A DNA stretch of 64,000 bases from Ursus arctos (Eukaryota > Chordata > Mammalia > Carnivora > Ursidae): positions 20,003,449 through 20,067,448 of the forward strand of contig NW_026622930.1 of assembly GCF_023065955.2 (NCBI RefSeq), given 5' to 3'. The position numbers and the translations under genes were made by a program. The notes under the pieces are model-generated. The model was not told where the DNA came from. It did no database searches and saw nothing but the letters and a program-made list of their open reading frames with translations. Position 1 is the first letter of the stretch. The number at the start of each line of letters is the position of its first letter. This document shows positions 34,248 to 44,720 of this stretch, piece by piece.

Positions 34248-36004
34248 TACTGTTGAATAAGAAGAAAAAAACACCTGGAGATCACATCTCAACCATCCTC
34301 AGAGTCACATGGTGATATGACTTGGTAGCCTGGATTCCTTACTCTGTGTGGTGGGGACATCTATTGTCATAAACAAACTATTTCTAGGCAATAAAGGAAC
34401 TTTAATCATTTATCTTGGTGCTATCCTATAGGTCTGTATTCTAGAAGCTTCAGTCTAGTACTTTCATTCACTACTTACTTCCTTGATCTGATACTCACTT
34501 TATTGATCCACAAATAATTGAACCAGGTATTTTTCTAGTAGAAGGAAATCCTTATCCAGAATTCACCTAAATTAACTTGGAATATTGTCTAACCAACTGA
34601 ACTTCTGTTTCCTCAGCTGTAAAACAAAATAGAGTTCACAAATTAAAAAGAAAGGGGGGTATGATAAAAATATCTGTCCACCTGTCTTTACTCTGTTTTG
34701 AAGTGATTACATCAAAACTATAGGAAGACAATATGAAAGTGTTAGCTGCTGCATTAAGGAGTTACAGACACTCAGGCGAAGAAAGACTTCTATTAACTAT
34801 TTTCCAAAATTCTAGGGGACTGGGTGATAAAACACTCCTGTTTTTCCTGGAATAATTTTTCCCCATTGCCTGTAGCCAAGCAACACCGGTGATTTAGGTC
34901 GCTACCAGGTAATGTGAAATAAGCATGCGGAATAGTGCCTGCAGTTGGCCATGATCCTAAAATGCGTTTTCTTCCTTGTCTAACTCTTAATTTTTTTAGG
35001 TGCTATTTTATTGTAAGTTACAGGGTATAACACAGTATTTCTATTACATCTGAATTCACTGCCTCTACTAAACACGTCTAGACAGAGCAGGTAAGAGAAT
35101 AAGATAGGTACAGGGAAAAAGACTATTTAAAGCTGGAGATTTTTTAAAATGGAAAAAATAGTTAAGTATTTTTCCATAAAAGGATTTTTCTCTTCCCATA
35201 AATCATTTTCAATTTGTTGTCATAAATTACTGTTCACCTGTAATCTCATCAATAAAATGCAGTTGTTATATCCATTATTGGTAACAAATACCTAATTATA
35301 AAGCAGCTTATTTACCCCACAAAAGTTTATCAGCTCATTTTAGAGATGAAGAATTTTGTGTCAAACCAGTGTTTAAAACCATATCTATCTGATTTTGAAA
35401 CCTGAGTTCATTTCGTTTCTGCTACTCTATACCCTACGCATACTAATGTATGTAACAGTTTGTGAGAATACTTCATTGTGAAATTATTAGTATTTGGTTA
35501 ATTATATAATTTTAAGTTTGCTACATTCTTTAGGATGAATATTTTTTATTCTTCAGGATTCAATTTTGTTGGGAGTGTATCTCAGAAATTATAAAATCTG
35601 ACTTACAAACTTTGAGTAAAGTGAAATGTATTTATCATTGAATTTTATTTTTCTATGATATATCAACATACAAAATGAAGACTTTGTCTTTTAAAGGTGT
35701 GTTGCCTAGTGAGAATTTCATAAGTCTTGGAAAAATGAAATCTTGCCCTGGCCTGAAAGTATGTCTATAGTTAGATCAGAGTGAAATAAAAAAAAAAATA
35801 GATTTCTTTCATGAACAATATATGTTTCATCAAAAGAACAAAGAAACAGAGCTCTAAATACTGGGTTTTCTGCTTCCCTGAGATGTTTAAGACTGTCAGA
35901 GGATGACAGGTTCTAATGTTCTCCTTCTGAATTTTAACCTCCTGACATATTCTTACACCCTACCACACTCCAGACCTTTGAGGAATATAGGCAAGAGACA
36001 TGAC
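34248..36004. other. Mostly unassigned sequence
   Basis: Holds an RFX-type motif (listed separately). A very weak MIR-like trace lies at about 35330-35410 (TCATTTTAGAGATGAAG...CTGAGTTC). Otherwise AT-rich with no recognised element. Confidence 0.3.
34872..34884 (+). promoter_or_regulatory. Candidate RFX X-box motif
   Basis: GTAGCCAAGCAAC fits the RFX consensus GTNRCC-N(0-3)-RGYAAC at every specified position. It lies in repeat-free sequence with nearby CpGs (CACCGGTG, GGTCGCTACC, CATGCGG). Binding is inferred from the word only. Confidence 0.35.
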
Positions 36005-36115
36005 ATTTATTGATTGCCCTCTATATGAAACAGAGTGAAAACTTTATGTATATTACCTTGTATGATCCTCACAAGCTCAGTTATCAGTTTATGAAAAACA
36101 TGGCACATCTCTCCA
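36005..36115 (-). mobile_element. MIR fragment, antisense
   Basis: ATTTATTGATTGCCCTCTATATG, then AACTTTATGTATATTACCTTGTATGATCCTCACAA, matches reversed MIR 3' sequence (usual: TTATTGAGCACTTACTATGTG, CATTTAATCCTCACAA). Confidence 0.6.
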
Positions 36116-36196
36116 CCACAACCTAAAAAAAAGGAAAATAAGATTGTCCATTTTATTATTATATCAACATATAATGAGATATGCAATGACACTTTA

Positions 36197-36314
36197 TTTT
36201 TTATAATTTTTATTTAAATTCAATTAGCCAACATATAGTACATCATTAGTTTCAGAGATAGTGTGCAATAATTTATCAGTTGTGTATAACACCCAGTGCT
36301 CATCACATCATGTT
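36197..36314 (-). mobile_element. Very short 5'-truncated L1 3' end, antisense
   Basis: ATTTAAATTCAATTAGCCAACATATAG, then TTAGTTTCAGAGATAGTG and TGTATAACACCCAGTGCTCATCACATCATG, is the reverse of the carnivore L1 3' UTR. TSDs GCAATGACACTTTA (36183-36196) and GCAACGACACTTTA (36315-36328). Only about 118 bp of L1 was copied. Confidence 0.85.
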
Positions 36315-36328
36315 GCAACGACACTTTA

Positions 36329-37054
36329 AAGAAACTATAGGGGTTCTGTGCCAGCAAGATTTGATTCTGGCAAGAATGAAAGCATCCGCATATCCCCAAA
36401 AAAGACAGAGGGATGGTCACTCATGTAAGAAGAATCACAGGGATTAATTTCGCAGTGATAATCCAGATATAGACTAGAAGAGAGGAATCTTTATGAAACA
36501 CACACAGCTATCCTTGTCCCATTGGCAAGGCCTTCTCTAAAAGGAAGGTAGATAATAAGATTCTAGCCAAAGGACTCCAAATGCTCCAGTCTCAAGGATG
36601 TCTTATCCCCTTGCCGATCAGCAAGTAATTAATCTAACTGCCTTTGTTCAGAGTCAAGGTTCTACAAGCAACCTTCAGTTATGACTTGTCTTTCCAGATT
36701 TGTCTGCTACAGGGTGGGAAACAGGCTGCTTGTGGAACTGCTGAAGATTCCCATCTTTGTGGCAGAATTTTATTTTAATTACAAGTCAATAGGCTGGCAT
36801 TCTGATTGTGGCCTGGTTTACTAAGCTTGTCTGCCTATAGGGAGAAAATGGGCTGGACAGAAAGACATGCCTTCCAGTCAGTGGGAGAGTCAGATCACAC
36901 ATGGGAAATTGACAAATCATCATTGCGATTTTATCCATCCATCTCATATCTTGGTTCATGTGAGCACATCCCTAAAAGGGATGCAGTAGCTAAGATTTGC
37001 ATTCTGAGACTGCAACCTGCCAGCGAAGCCCTGGACCTTGGTACACTCACTGAG
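36329..37054. other. Unassigned sequence
   Basis: No repeat recognised. It has CAGCAAGTAATTAATCTAACTGCCTTTGTT near 36619-36648 and TTTTATTTTAATTACAAGTC, so the block 36550-36800 could be conserved. The 86-codon frame at 36806-37066 has no domain. Confidence 0.3.
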
Positions 37055-37532
37055 AGTTGCCTGTGACTGCTGTTAACAGATTCCCGCAAACTTGGTGGCT
37101 TAAAACAATGATTTACTCTCCTACCTTTCCGCAGGTCAGAAGTCTGGAATCCGTTTCACTGTACCGAACTCAAGGTGTCATCTGAGTCATGCTCCCTTGG
37201 AGGCTCTAAGGAGGAATCTGTTTCTTCACCTTTTCCAGCTTCCGGAGCTCCATTCTTTGCATGTTTGGACTCCTGGCCCCTTTCTCCATCTTCAAAGCCA
37301 GCAGGGCAGCTTCCTGATTCAGTAGTCACATCGCCTTATACCTCTGTGATAAATGTCCCTCTGCCTCCCTCTTATTAGGATACTTGTGAAAGTATTTATG
37401 TCCCACCCAAATAATCTCATCTCAAGCTATTTAATTCAATCACATCTCTTTTTACATTTAAGGTAATATTTACAAGTTCCAGGGAGTCCTCAAACCTGGA
37501 CATCTTTGGGGGCCGTTACTCAGCCTAGCACA
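37055..37532 (-). mobile_element. MaLR LTR, MLT1-type, antisense
   Basis: AACTTGGTGGCTTAAAACAATG, GTCAGAAGTCTGGAATCC, CAAGGTGTCATCTGAGTCATGCTCCC, CCCACCCAAATAATCTCATCTC and GTTACTCAGCCTAGCACA are reversed MLT1 LTR blocks in the right order. Confidence 0.75.
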
Positions 37533-37631
37533 CCATCTCTTAGGGACTTTTCAAGGAGTGAGTTGCATACACCTTTTGATATTTGTTGGGTGGATACTTA
37601 AACATTCCTTTGAAATTCTACAACCATTATG

Positions 37632-38112
37632 TACCAATCAGGGTTTCATCAACAAATAGGGTTCACCCCCAGATGATTCAAATGACTGTGTGGAGGACAG
37701 GATTAAGGGAATAAACAAGGCGGTGCGGTACTCAGAGATTAGCAACAGCGGGAAGACTTTACTTGACTTCCCCTGGTTGTTGGGCACAAAGGGAAAGCAT
37801 TACTGGAGCCAGGTGACAACAGGAACCACAAGAAGAATCCACCTGGCAAGAGCTGTAGTCATGACCAGGACAAAGCTGCTTCCGGGGACTTGGAGCCCAG
37901 GCAGGGAGGGAGCGAGGAAGAAATACCTGAACTTCTCTCCCCTGCCTTTGGCGTCTCCCATTGGCCAATCCCAGCCTGATGTCAGCCAGCCGGGGAGCTC
38001 AGGAGAAGCAGTCACAGTCGTCAGTCTCTGAGGCAAAGGGAAGGTCAGAGAAAGGTGGAAAACTGATTCAGACTTGGCAGGTAGAGAGGAAGGGGAGCTA
38101 GCATACATATTA
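37632..38112 (-). mobile_element. LTR-like medium-reiteration repeat, antisense (family not named)
   Basis: On - it reads TTCCACCTTTCTCTGACCTTCC, GGATTGGCCAATGGGAGACG and CCCGCTGTTGCTAATCTCTGAGTACCGC, and ends near GAAACCCTGATTGG. The same blocks recur in sense at 50690-51160 and in part at 47700-47985. It resembles a known mammalian LTR with a GGCCAATGGGAGGC word. The 102- and 113-codon frames inside are artefacts. Confidence 0.5.
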
Positions 38113-39089
38113 ATCCTATACGACCTGTAAAAGAATGAGTTTCAGAAAAATGGGGAATTTAACCAAAATAACATAATATGGTATTGACCTGAAATTTGAG
38201 CCTACTTCTGTCGGAGACTTGAAAATTCTTTTTCTTTCACATTTCTCAAATTTCTCTCCCAGCTTGCTACTTTATAGCATTTGGGTTTAAGTTGGCCTCA
38301 TTTTGTGTATCTGCCTCTGAACGGCTTAACAACAGTCAAGCAGTACGGAGTCATTTCTGATTGTCATAACCATTCAATATACAAAATTATATTAGCTTCT
38401 CATTTATAATCTCAATTGGTTTGAGTGTCCCTCCTACTGTGTCTCTCCCCCAGCATTCCTTCTCTAGCTTGAAGAAAAAAATGTCCTTGATTGTGTTCAA
38501 TTATTCATCCTCACGGCAAACTCTGAATCAAGAATAATTAAATTCTATATTTCCCACCCCCAATTCCATGCTCGAAATACTTTAAGTTTCTTCTGTGATG
38601 GCTCTCGGTTTCAAGAATGTTCTTGCACGCTCACCATTGTGAGAATATTGATTTATATGCAGAGTTTACAAATAGATCCATTATACATTAAGTCCCTGCC
38701 TGATTTCCAGATTTTACATTTCTCTGGAAAACAGTTATTTTAACTGGGAGCTTCTTCCAAGCAGAGTTAATGCCCTCAGCACGATCTCCTTCAGAGCACC
38801 ACCCTCTTCTCGTCTAAACTGAACCCAGTTCTTATCCACTCACTGGAGCACCCTCCCCCATCTTTTTACGGGCATCCTTAGGTCAGGACTGCTGCCTTTT
38901 ACATCCCCACTCATCACCATTCCAGAAGGTCTACCTTGAGTGGCACTGCATCTGCCACTTCGGAAATTAGATCCTGGCTCCAAATCCCATGCACCGTTAA
39001 GGAAACACCTTTCCCCTTGCCCTTCTCCTGACACTGCTTTGCAGCCAGAAACTCCCAGAAGGAAGGCAAAGAGGAGCAATCAATAGCAT
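38113..39089. other. Unassigned sequence
   Basis: No repeat recognised. Frames on - at 38840-39290 (79 and 97 codons) overlap and lack domains. Confidence 0.3.
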
Positions 39090-39650
39090 CTCTGAACAGA
39101 AGACGCGATTGGCAAGGAGATAGCTCTCAGCCACCACGGTGAACCGCAGGCCTCTGATTAAGACACCCGCGAGAGCCTGATTGATCTGCCTGCCCGCGCT
39201 GCATGCAAACCAGCTACCCACCCTCCCTCTCTTTGCTGCTTCCTTCCCTCGCAGAACGGAGAGCACTTGGAAAGGAAAGTGGTGCTCCAAACTGTGAGAG
39301 CTTAAAAGGAATCACTGACAGCTGATTGTTCTCCTTGAATTCAGATTCTGCAATCAGTTAGGAGAGGTTTCATAAAAATGGCGATTGGAAATGAAAAATC
39401 CCCATTGGGCCACACTACCCAAGCTCCTGGTAGCCCGCCTCGTTAAAGAGAGCAAGCTCCGGAAGATCTGTGTGTGCAACTTGATGCAGTCCAGCTTGGG
39501 ACCGCGCTGGTGTTTTTCAAACACAAGGGATCTATAGGTTATGATCAAATGAGCCCCACAGCACTTTACATACAACCAAATCCTGGAAAAATGAAGTTGG
39601 ATTGTAAATCGGGTGAATTTACTTAGAACCTCCCGAACACAGGAAACATT
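39090..39650. promoter_or_regulatory. Candidate regulatory block, CpG-retaining and repeat-free
   Basis: GC-richer than its surroundings, with more CpGs than the window average (for example CTGCCCGCGCTGCATGC, GCCCGCCTCG, GACCGCGCTGG). It contains no transposon, and no domain is seen in its open frames (99 codons on - at 39354-39653). It also has GACAGCTGATTGTTCTCC and AAATGGCGATTGG. A distal enhancer or remnant promoter is possible; no TATA box or start site was identified. Confidence 0.3.
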
Positions 39651-39997
39651 CAAGATAATCTCATTTTCTGAGGGTCCAGCTGTATATTAAATAGGTACAT
39701 ACCTACATACACGTAATACCTACCACATGAATAACGTGGACATACATAATGGCAAAACAAGGTTTACAAATTTTAAAAACTTATAATATGTGAATAGGCC
39801 ATATATTTTTACTTTATATATTGTATACCTGTTTAGGTAGAGTACCCATGTATACTGTATATTTATACCCTACTTATGGGGTATATATTATGCTGATTTG
39901 TATTATAACAGTGTAATATTATGCTTACCATATGTCGGTCATGGGATCAGCCACTGTGAGAGGGAAAGATAATAACAGGAATTCACATCCTAATACG
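39651..39997. other. AT-rich unassigned sequence
   Basis: Loose repetition of TATATA, TACATAC and TATACTGTATATTTATACC words. No recognised element. Confidence 0.3.
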
Positions 39998-40142
39998 TCC
40001 AAACATTTTATATATCATTAAACTTCCCTAAAACTCTGCAGTGTGAATATCATCGGCCCCATTTTGCAAATTAACACTTCCAGAAGTCAAGTAACCTGTC
40101 CTCGTCTGTGCCAGTAGTGAATAGCAGAGCCGGGATTAGAAT
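39998..40142 (-). mobile_element. MIR fragment, antisense
   Basis: TATCATCGGCCCCATTTTGCAAATTAACACTTCC, AGTCAAGTAACCTG and AGCAGAGCCGGGATTAGAATGG match reversed MIR (usual: CAGAGCCGGGATTCGAACCC). Confidence 0.7.
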
Positions 40143-40184
40143 GGCATGATTTGTTCATTGACAGGGAGACAAAGAAGAATAGCC

Positions 40185-40300
40185 ATGGTCCCTGCATTCT
40201 GGAACTTATAATGACACGGTGGAAATAAGTCATCTGTAGGTAAAAGGTCAGGCAATAATACAAAAGCACATAGGAAATGTCCTGGGTGATAAAAATGACA
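40185..40300 (-). mobile_element. Possible L2 fragment, antisense
   Basis: GGTCCCTGCATTCTGGAACTTATAATGACACGGTGG resembles reversed L2 (usual: GGTCCCTGCCCTCATGGAGCTTACATTCTAGTGG). Confidence 0.45.
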
Positions 40301-41022
40301 AATTTCAAAAGAACAGTACAAACAGTAAGCCCTTGGAGTTCAGCAGAAAGAGAGCCTCCTTTCTTTCACTTGCTCGCAGCCATGCTGTCTGAAATCCTCC
40401 TCCCGCTTGCTCTCCTTTCTAAGTGTTTGTACCCACCACAACCCTCTGGGCAATTGTTCTTCCCCATCATCTTGTCATCTACTCAGGTTTATTATATACT
40501 TGGCCTCTGACAGTTCCTAAGAACTCAATACTTCCAACCTGCCACAGACCATTTTTTCTTTCATTTCTCTGAACTCTTTCCAACAGTCATATCTTTCTGG
40601 AACTGTATGTCTTCACCAAGCAAGGGAGCACCGCAGTTCAAGTGAAGCCAGGAGTCGCCTGCAATAAGCCCCCAAGTTCTACTTCTCCCTTCTATACATT
40701 GTGAGGGGGTTATTTAATCACAGAAGTATTTCTCAGGGAGAGCAGAGCTGAGAGTGTACAAGCGACTTACTGATCAGTGATAGATAAAAGGGATGGTGGG
40801 AGGAAAGAACTTTAGTAAGAGGAGGAGACACTGAAACCTGACAGGGTCTGTGGAGAGTTTAGGAAGCCCTTCAGTCAGTTCAATCATGGCTGGGTTTCAA
40901 AGTAGTATTTCAGTTAGCTGCTTGCTCCATCCGAGAAGAGTGTCGAGCTCCTACACAGGTGAGTTCTGGAACAGAGATTACAGAGGAGGAGAGAAATCAC
41001 TCCAGTCCTACCTGCCTTATGA
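40301..41022. other. Unassigned sequence
   Basis: No repeat recognised. Pyrimidine-rich around 40340-40620; the 77-codon frame at 40277-40510 reflects this. Confidence 0.3.
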
Positions 41023-41155
41023 AAGAAAGAAGGAAAGAAAGAGAGAGAGAGTGAGGAAGGAAGGAAGGAAGGAAGGAAGGAAGGAAGGAAGGAAGGGAGG
41101 AAGGGAGGAAGGGAGGAAAGGACAGGAGGAAGGAAAGAAGAAAGGAAGAGAGAAT
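41023..41155. repeat. Polypurine (GAAG/GGAA)n array
   Basis: About 130 bp of almost pure A/G on +, with GGAA tetranucleotides at 41056-41095 flanked by GAAA and GGGAGGAA units. The C-terminus of the 106-codon frame across it (RKEGRKEGR...) is simply the array translated. Confidence 0.95.
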
Positions 41156-41494
41156 AAGGTCTTCTTATAATTGGAAAAATTGATCTTACTACATTTCTAC
41201 TATTAAAAATTTATGTGTACCCTGCTGTCTTTCAAAAGAGGGTTTCAGCGTTTTGTATTCTATACATGTAAATCCAACAATGTAAGAATGTGTAGATACT
41301 ATGACTGAACATTAAATCTAGCTCTGAGTTTCCCAGTGGCCAAAGAAAAGGGGGAAAAAAGCATAGAGGTTTACACTGTCATTACTTGATAATAAAGGAA
41401 CCAATATCTTCATGAATGACTAACTTTATGCTGTTTCTATATTATAAGGCACTAAGTGAAAGATTCTCTCTATTCTCTAATTTAATCATAATGA
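41156..41494. other. Unassigned AT-rich sequence
   Basis: Nothing recognised between the purine array and the MIR. Confidence 0.3.
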
Positions 41495-41748
41495 TAGCCA
41501 GCACTAACTGGTACTTATTCTGTGCCAGACACTACTTTAAGGGCTTACATATATTAACTAATTTAATAGTCATAATAATTTTAGGTATACGTATTATTGT
41601 TATCCTGATTTTACAGATGAGTATATCAAAGTACAGAAGGTTAAGTGAGTTGTCCAAGGTCACATAACTAGTAAGTAGTATTACTGTTACTCAAACCTAA
41701 GCCTGGTTCCAGGATTCAAACTCTTAACCATGAGAATACTAGACCTCA
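41495..41748 (-). mobile_element. MIR SINE, antisense
   Basis: TACTTATTCTGTGCCAGACACTACTTTAAGGGC, TATCCTGATTTTACAGATGAG, GTTGTCCAAGGTCACATAACTAGTAAGTAG and CCAGGATTCAAACTCTTAACC: near full-length reversed MIR. Confidence 0.85.
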
Positions 41749-42319
41749 ACTTAATTCTCTCTAACGGAATATTAGAAGGAAGAGGATGAAGTTATCAAAT
41801 GAGAGTCACTAAGACAGGAATTGCCAGACTTGGGGTTCAGATCTAGTACAAACCAGTTCCAAAGCTCACATCTGTTCCACTGCATTCCACTGTGGCCCCT
41901 AGAAGGATGGAATCCCATGGGTTTTTATGCATTGGTTATTCAACAATTTAGAACCTGTGTCCTTGATAAACATAACACAATAAAGGTATCGCATTAAAAC
42001 TTCACTCATTAAAGACATTTCTATAGAAAGTTAAGTCAAGGAGGTCCAGAAATGGTACTTTCTGGTGATCTAATTTGATTCCAAGAATTTACTTAGTCTG
42101 AAGAAATAGTTGAAAAGAAAATCCCTTATCAGCTTTTGAGGCAACATTTTTTTCTCTTAGTGTTTTGGTAGAAGCCGGTATTAGCTAGAGAAAGGAGATT
42201 CTCATGCTGTAGCTATCTGAGGAGACAGAGACAATATTCACATTCTATCATGAGAGTTGAAGATTTTGATCTGAAATCAACCTAAAGGAAATCAGATTAA
42301 TTAGAATAAATAGGTACTT
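41749..42319. other. Unassigned sequence
   Basis: No recognised repeat or exon. Confidence 0.3.
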
Positions 42320-42718
42320 TGGGCAAAGATATTTGCTACTCACCAAAAATCTGGGTACCACCCACATGTTTCCACATTGCTCTCGGTTAAGTGAGGCCAT
42401 ATGATAAGTTCTGGCCGATGGGCCATGAGTGGGAGGGACGTATATCACTTCTAGACCAGAGCATAGAAAAGCCAATGTGTGGTTTTTTTCCTTTGCTTTG
42501 GTAATACTAGTGGTGCGTGTTCAGATGATGAAAATACAAGCTGTTAGAGTATCCCATTAGCCCGAGTCTTTGAGCAGCTATGTGGAAAACAGCTCCCTAC
42601 CAAACGGTGTTGGACATGTAGAATGAGACAGAAATTAACCTTATTTCTCAGGTCATTGATATTTCAAGGTTAATTCGTTTATGTAGCAAAGCCTACTCTA
42701 TCCTGACTAATATAGCAC
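42320..42718 (+). mobile_element. Old MaLR LTR, MLT1-type (divergent)
   Basis: ATGATAAGTTCTGGCCGATGGGCCATGAGTGGGAG, AATGAGACAGAAATTAACCTTATTTC and the end CTACTCTATCCTGACTAATATAG resemble old MLT1 subfamilies (usual: TTCTGGCCAATGGGATGTGAG, ...CCTAACTAATAC). Confidence 0.5.
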
Positions 42719-43621
42719 CTCAATACTCCATGGAAAGGGACTGCATCTAAAAGACATAAATTATCCTTGAATTTCCTAAAAATAGAATATTTTATTGTAA
42801 AGACATATTTAACTTTCTATCAGTACCACTTCATTTCTACATATGATATTACATTCATAAAATGGATCACTGTTTTCCAAAGGAATAAGTGTACCCAATT
42901 TTCAATCCCTAGGCTTTTATTTGCTACACTTTGCTTTTTGTCCTCTAGCCATGATTTATTCCATGTATTGAGTACCTGTATCTATGTTAAACCTTTCTTT
43001 AAAATCAAGTTCCTAGGCTTTTTTTTTCCCCACAAAATTTAGTCATTTGTTGTTGTGCCATTTTAAAAGTGTCAGAAATCTCAGTTCCGATCTACAGCTT
43101 GTCATAACATTAACCAACTCCACAGGCATGCCTTTGGAGTAGATATAGTTAAAATATTAAATAATAGCCTGGGTAATTATACCCTTGGGAACTGTCCCAT
43201 ATCTCAACCATCAGGCGGCAATTTCATCACATTATATGTCCCATTAGGTAAGCAATGGCCTAAATGGTGTGAAAAGATGATTTTTTTTTTTTCCTCTGCA
43301 AGTCTGTGCTTTAAGGAAAGTCTGAGAGACACCGGAAACAGAGCTAAGGACTATGGGTAAAGATGGATGGAAGCCGCCATTCTCTGGAAAGTGAGAAGTC
43401 ATTGCTTTCTGTGTGTCTATAGTTGTACCAAGTGTACTATAAAGGAATGATGTGAAGAGTAATTTTAGGTTGCCACAGATATTCTCTGTTACTTTGCTAT
43501 TAGAAGTTAGATTATTTCTTGGGAAACCATAGACCTTAAATTAACCCCTTCCCCTCAACTAAGACTTCGAGTTTGGGATTCAACATTTTCACTGTTTTTC
43601 TACTCTTAATAAATATTCACT
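42719..43621. other. Unassigned AT-rich sequence
   Basis: No element recognised. The 91-codon frame at 42767-43042 is phenylalanine- and isoleucine-rich with no domain. Confidence 0.3.
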
Positions 43622-43755
43622 CAGTGGTCCAGAATTTTAGTGCACCAGAATCATGTAGAGAACGGAGTGCCACCCTCAGAGCTTCTATTTGGTACATATG
43701 GAGTAGAACCTGATAATTTGCATTCCTAACAAGCCTCAGGTAATGTTGATGCTGT
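43622..43755 (+). mobile_element. hAT-Charlie MER5A-like element
   Basis: CAGTGGTCCAGAATTTTAGTGCACCAGAATCA, then ACCCTCAGAGCTTCTATTTGG, CCTGATAATTTGCATTCCTAACAAGCC and GGTAATGTTGATGCTG, in MER5A order. The last terminal repeat is missing. Confidence 0.7.
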
Positions 43756-43789
43756 TTATTCAGTGAACAGTGACTGGTACTTAGAGTAC

Positions 43790-43885
43790 TATTGCTTGAC
43801 TATGTGGCAAGTTCTGGGATAAATCTTGGAGAAACAATAGTGAAGGCAATGTGGCTGCTGCCTGACAGAACCCCTCACTATTGTA
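43790..43885 (-). mobile_element. L2 fragment, antisense
   Basis: CTATGTGGCAAGTTCTGGGATAAATCTTGGAGAAACAATAGTGAAGG resembles reversed L2 3' sequence with words for GGATACAGCAGTGAACAAG. Confidence 0.5.
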
Positions 43886-43914
43886 AAAAAACACCTGCAA
43901 TACTTTAACCTTTT

Positions 43915-44045
43915 GAGCTTTACCTTTCTTGTCTGTAAGTGAGGATAATATCATCTATCTCACCAGTTTTCTGTAAGATTGGATAAAATATAATATATAC
44001 AAAGATTTTTCCTAGTACTTAAAAAACAGAAAGCATTCAATATAT
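43915..44045 (+). mobile_element. MIR 3' part
   Basis: TTTACCTTTCTTGTCTGTAAGTGAGGATAATATCATC, then GTAAGATTGGATAAAATA, TCCTAGTACTTAAAAAAC and AAGCATTCAATA, matches the MIR 3' half. Confidence 0.6.
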
Positions 44046-44499
44046 GAGAACTCACAATTCCTGAGCATCCTTAGAAGGAAGAGAGACAGGTTAGCAGGCA
44101 ACTTATCCAGCGTCAGAAGGGGTAGTGTCTCATCCACCTCCGGCTTTTAGTTAAAGTAATCACACTTGGTAGGAAGCAGTGTTCAGAATACTAAATCCTC
44201 TTTTAAAACAATTACTAGAATTCACTTTAGTAATATCTCCCTTAGTGATATCACAAGGTGCCCAGGAAGGATGTTAAGATCACAAACTCTTCTCAAACAC
44301 TTTCATATTGATGAGGTCCTGAGTAATTTGCCTGGGGCCTTGCACCCTTCTAGGAGAGAGCCTTCTATTCCAAAATGCATGCTCTTCTTACAGCATCATT
44401 TCACTATGTGTGAAAGAAAGTAAAGGACAGTACATTAACTCTTTAATAAAGGGAGTTGAGTATCGATAGGCTGATTGCTTAGCAAGGCAGCATGCCATA
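44046..44499. other. Unassigned sequence
   Basis: No recognised element. The 85-codon frame at 44166-44423 has no domain. Confidence 0.3.
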
Positions 44500-44720
44500 C
44501 AGGCAAGCAGCACAGCCTGATAAGTTAAAGTGAGGCCATGGTATCAGACAGCCTGACTGCAGATGCTGACTTTACTTCTTAGCTTTATGGTGTTAGGCAA
44601 ATTATTTAGCCTTCTGTGTTTGGTTTGTCCATTTGCAAAATGGGGAAAATAACAGTAATAATAGGAAAGCTGGTATGAAAATTAAAGCATTAACATATTT
44701 AAAGCATTTAGAACTGTGGG

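Noticed and set aside
37690..38108. Opposite frames of 113 (+) and 102 (-) codons
   Set aside because: Both lie in an LTR-like repeat and mirror each other; typical of GC-richer non-coding sequence.
40850..41170. 106-codon frame ending in K/R/E/G repeats
   Set aside because: Its C-terminal half is the translated GAAG/GGAA array; no independent support.
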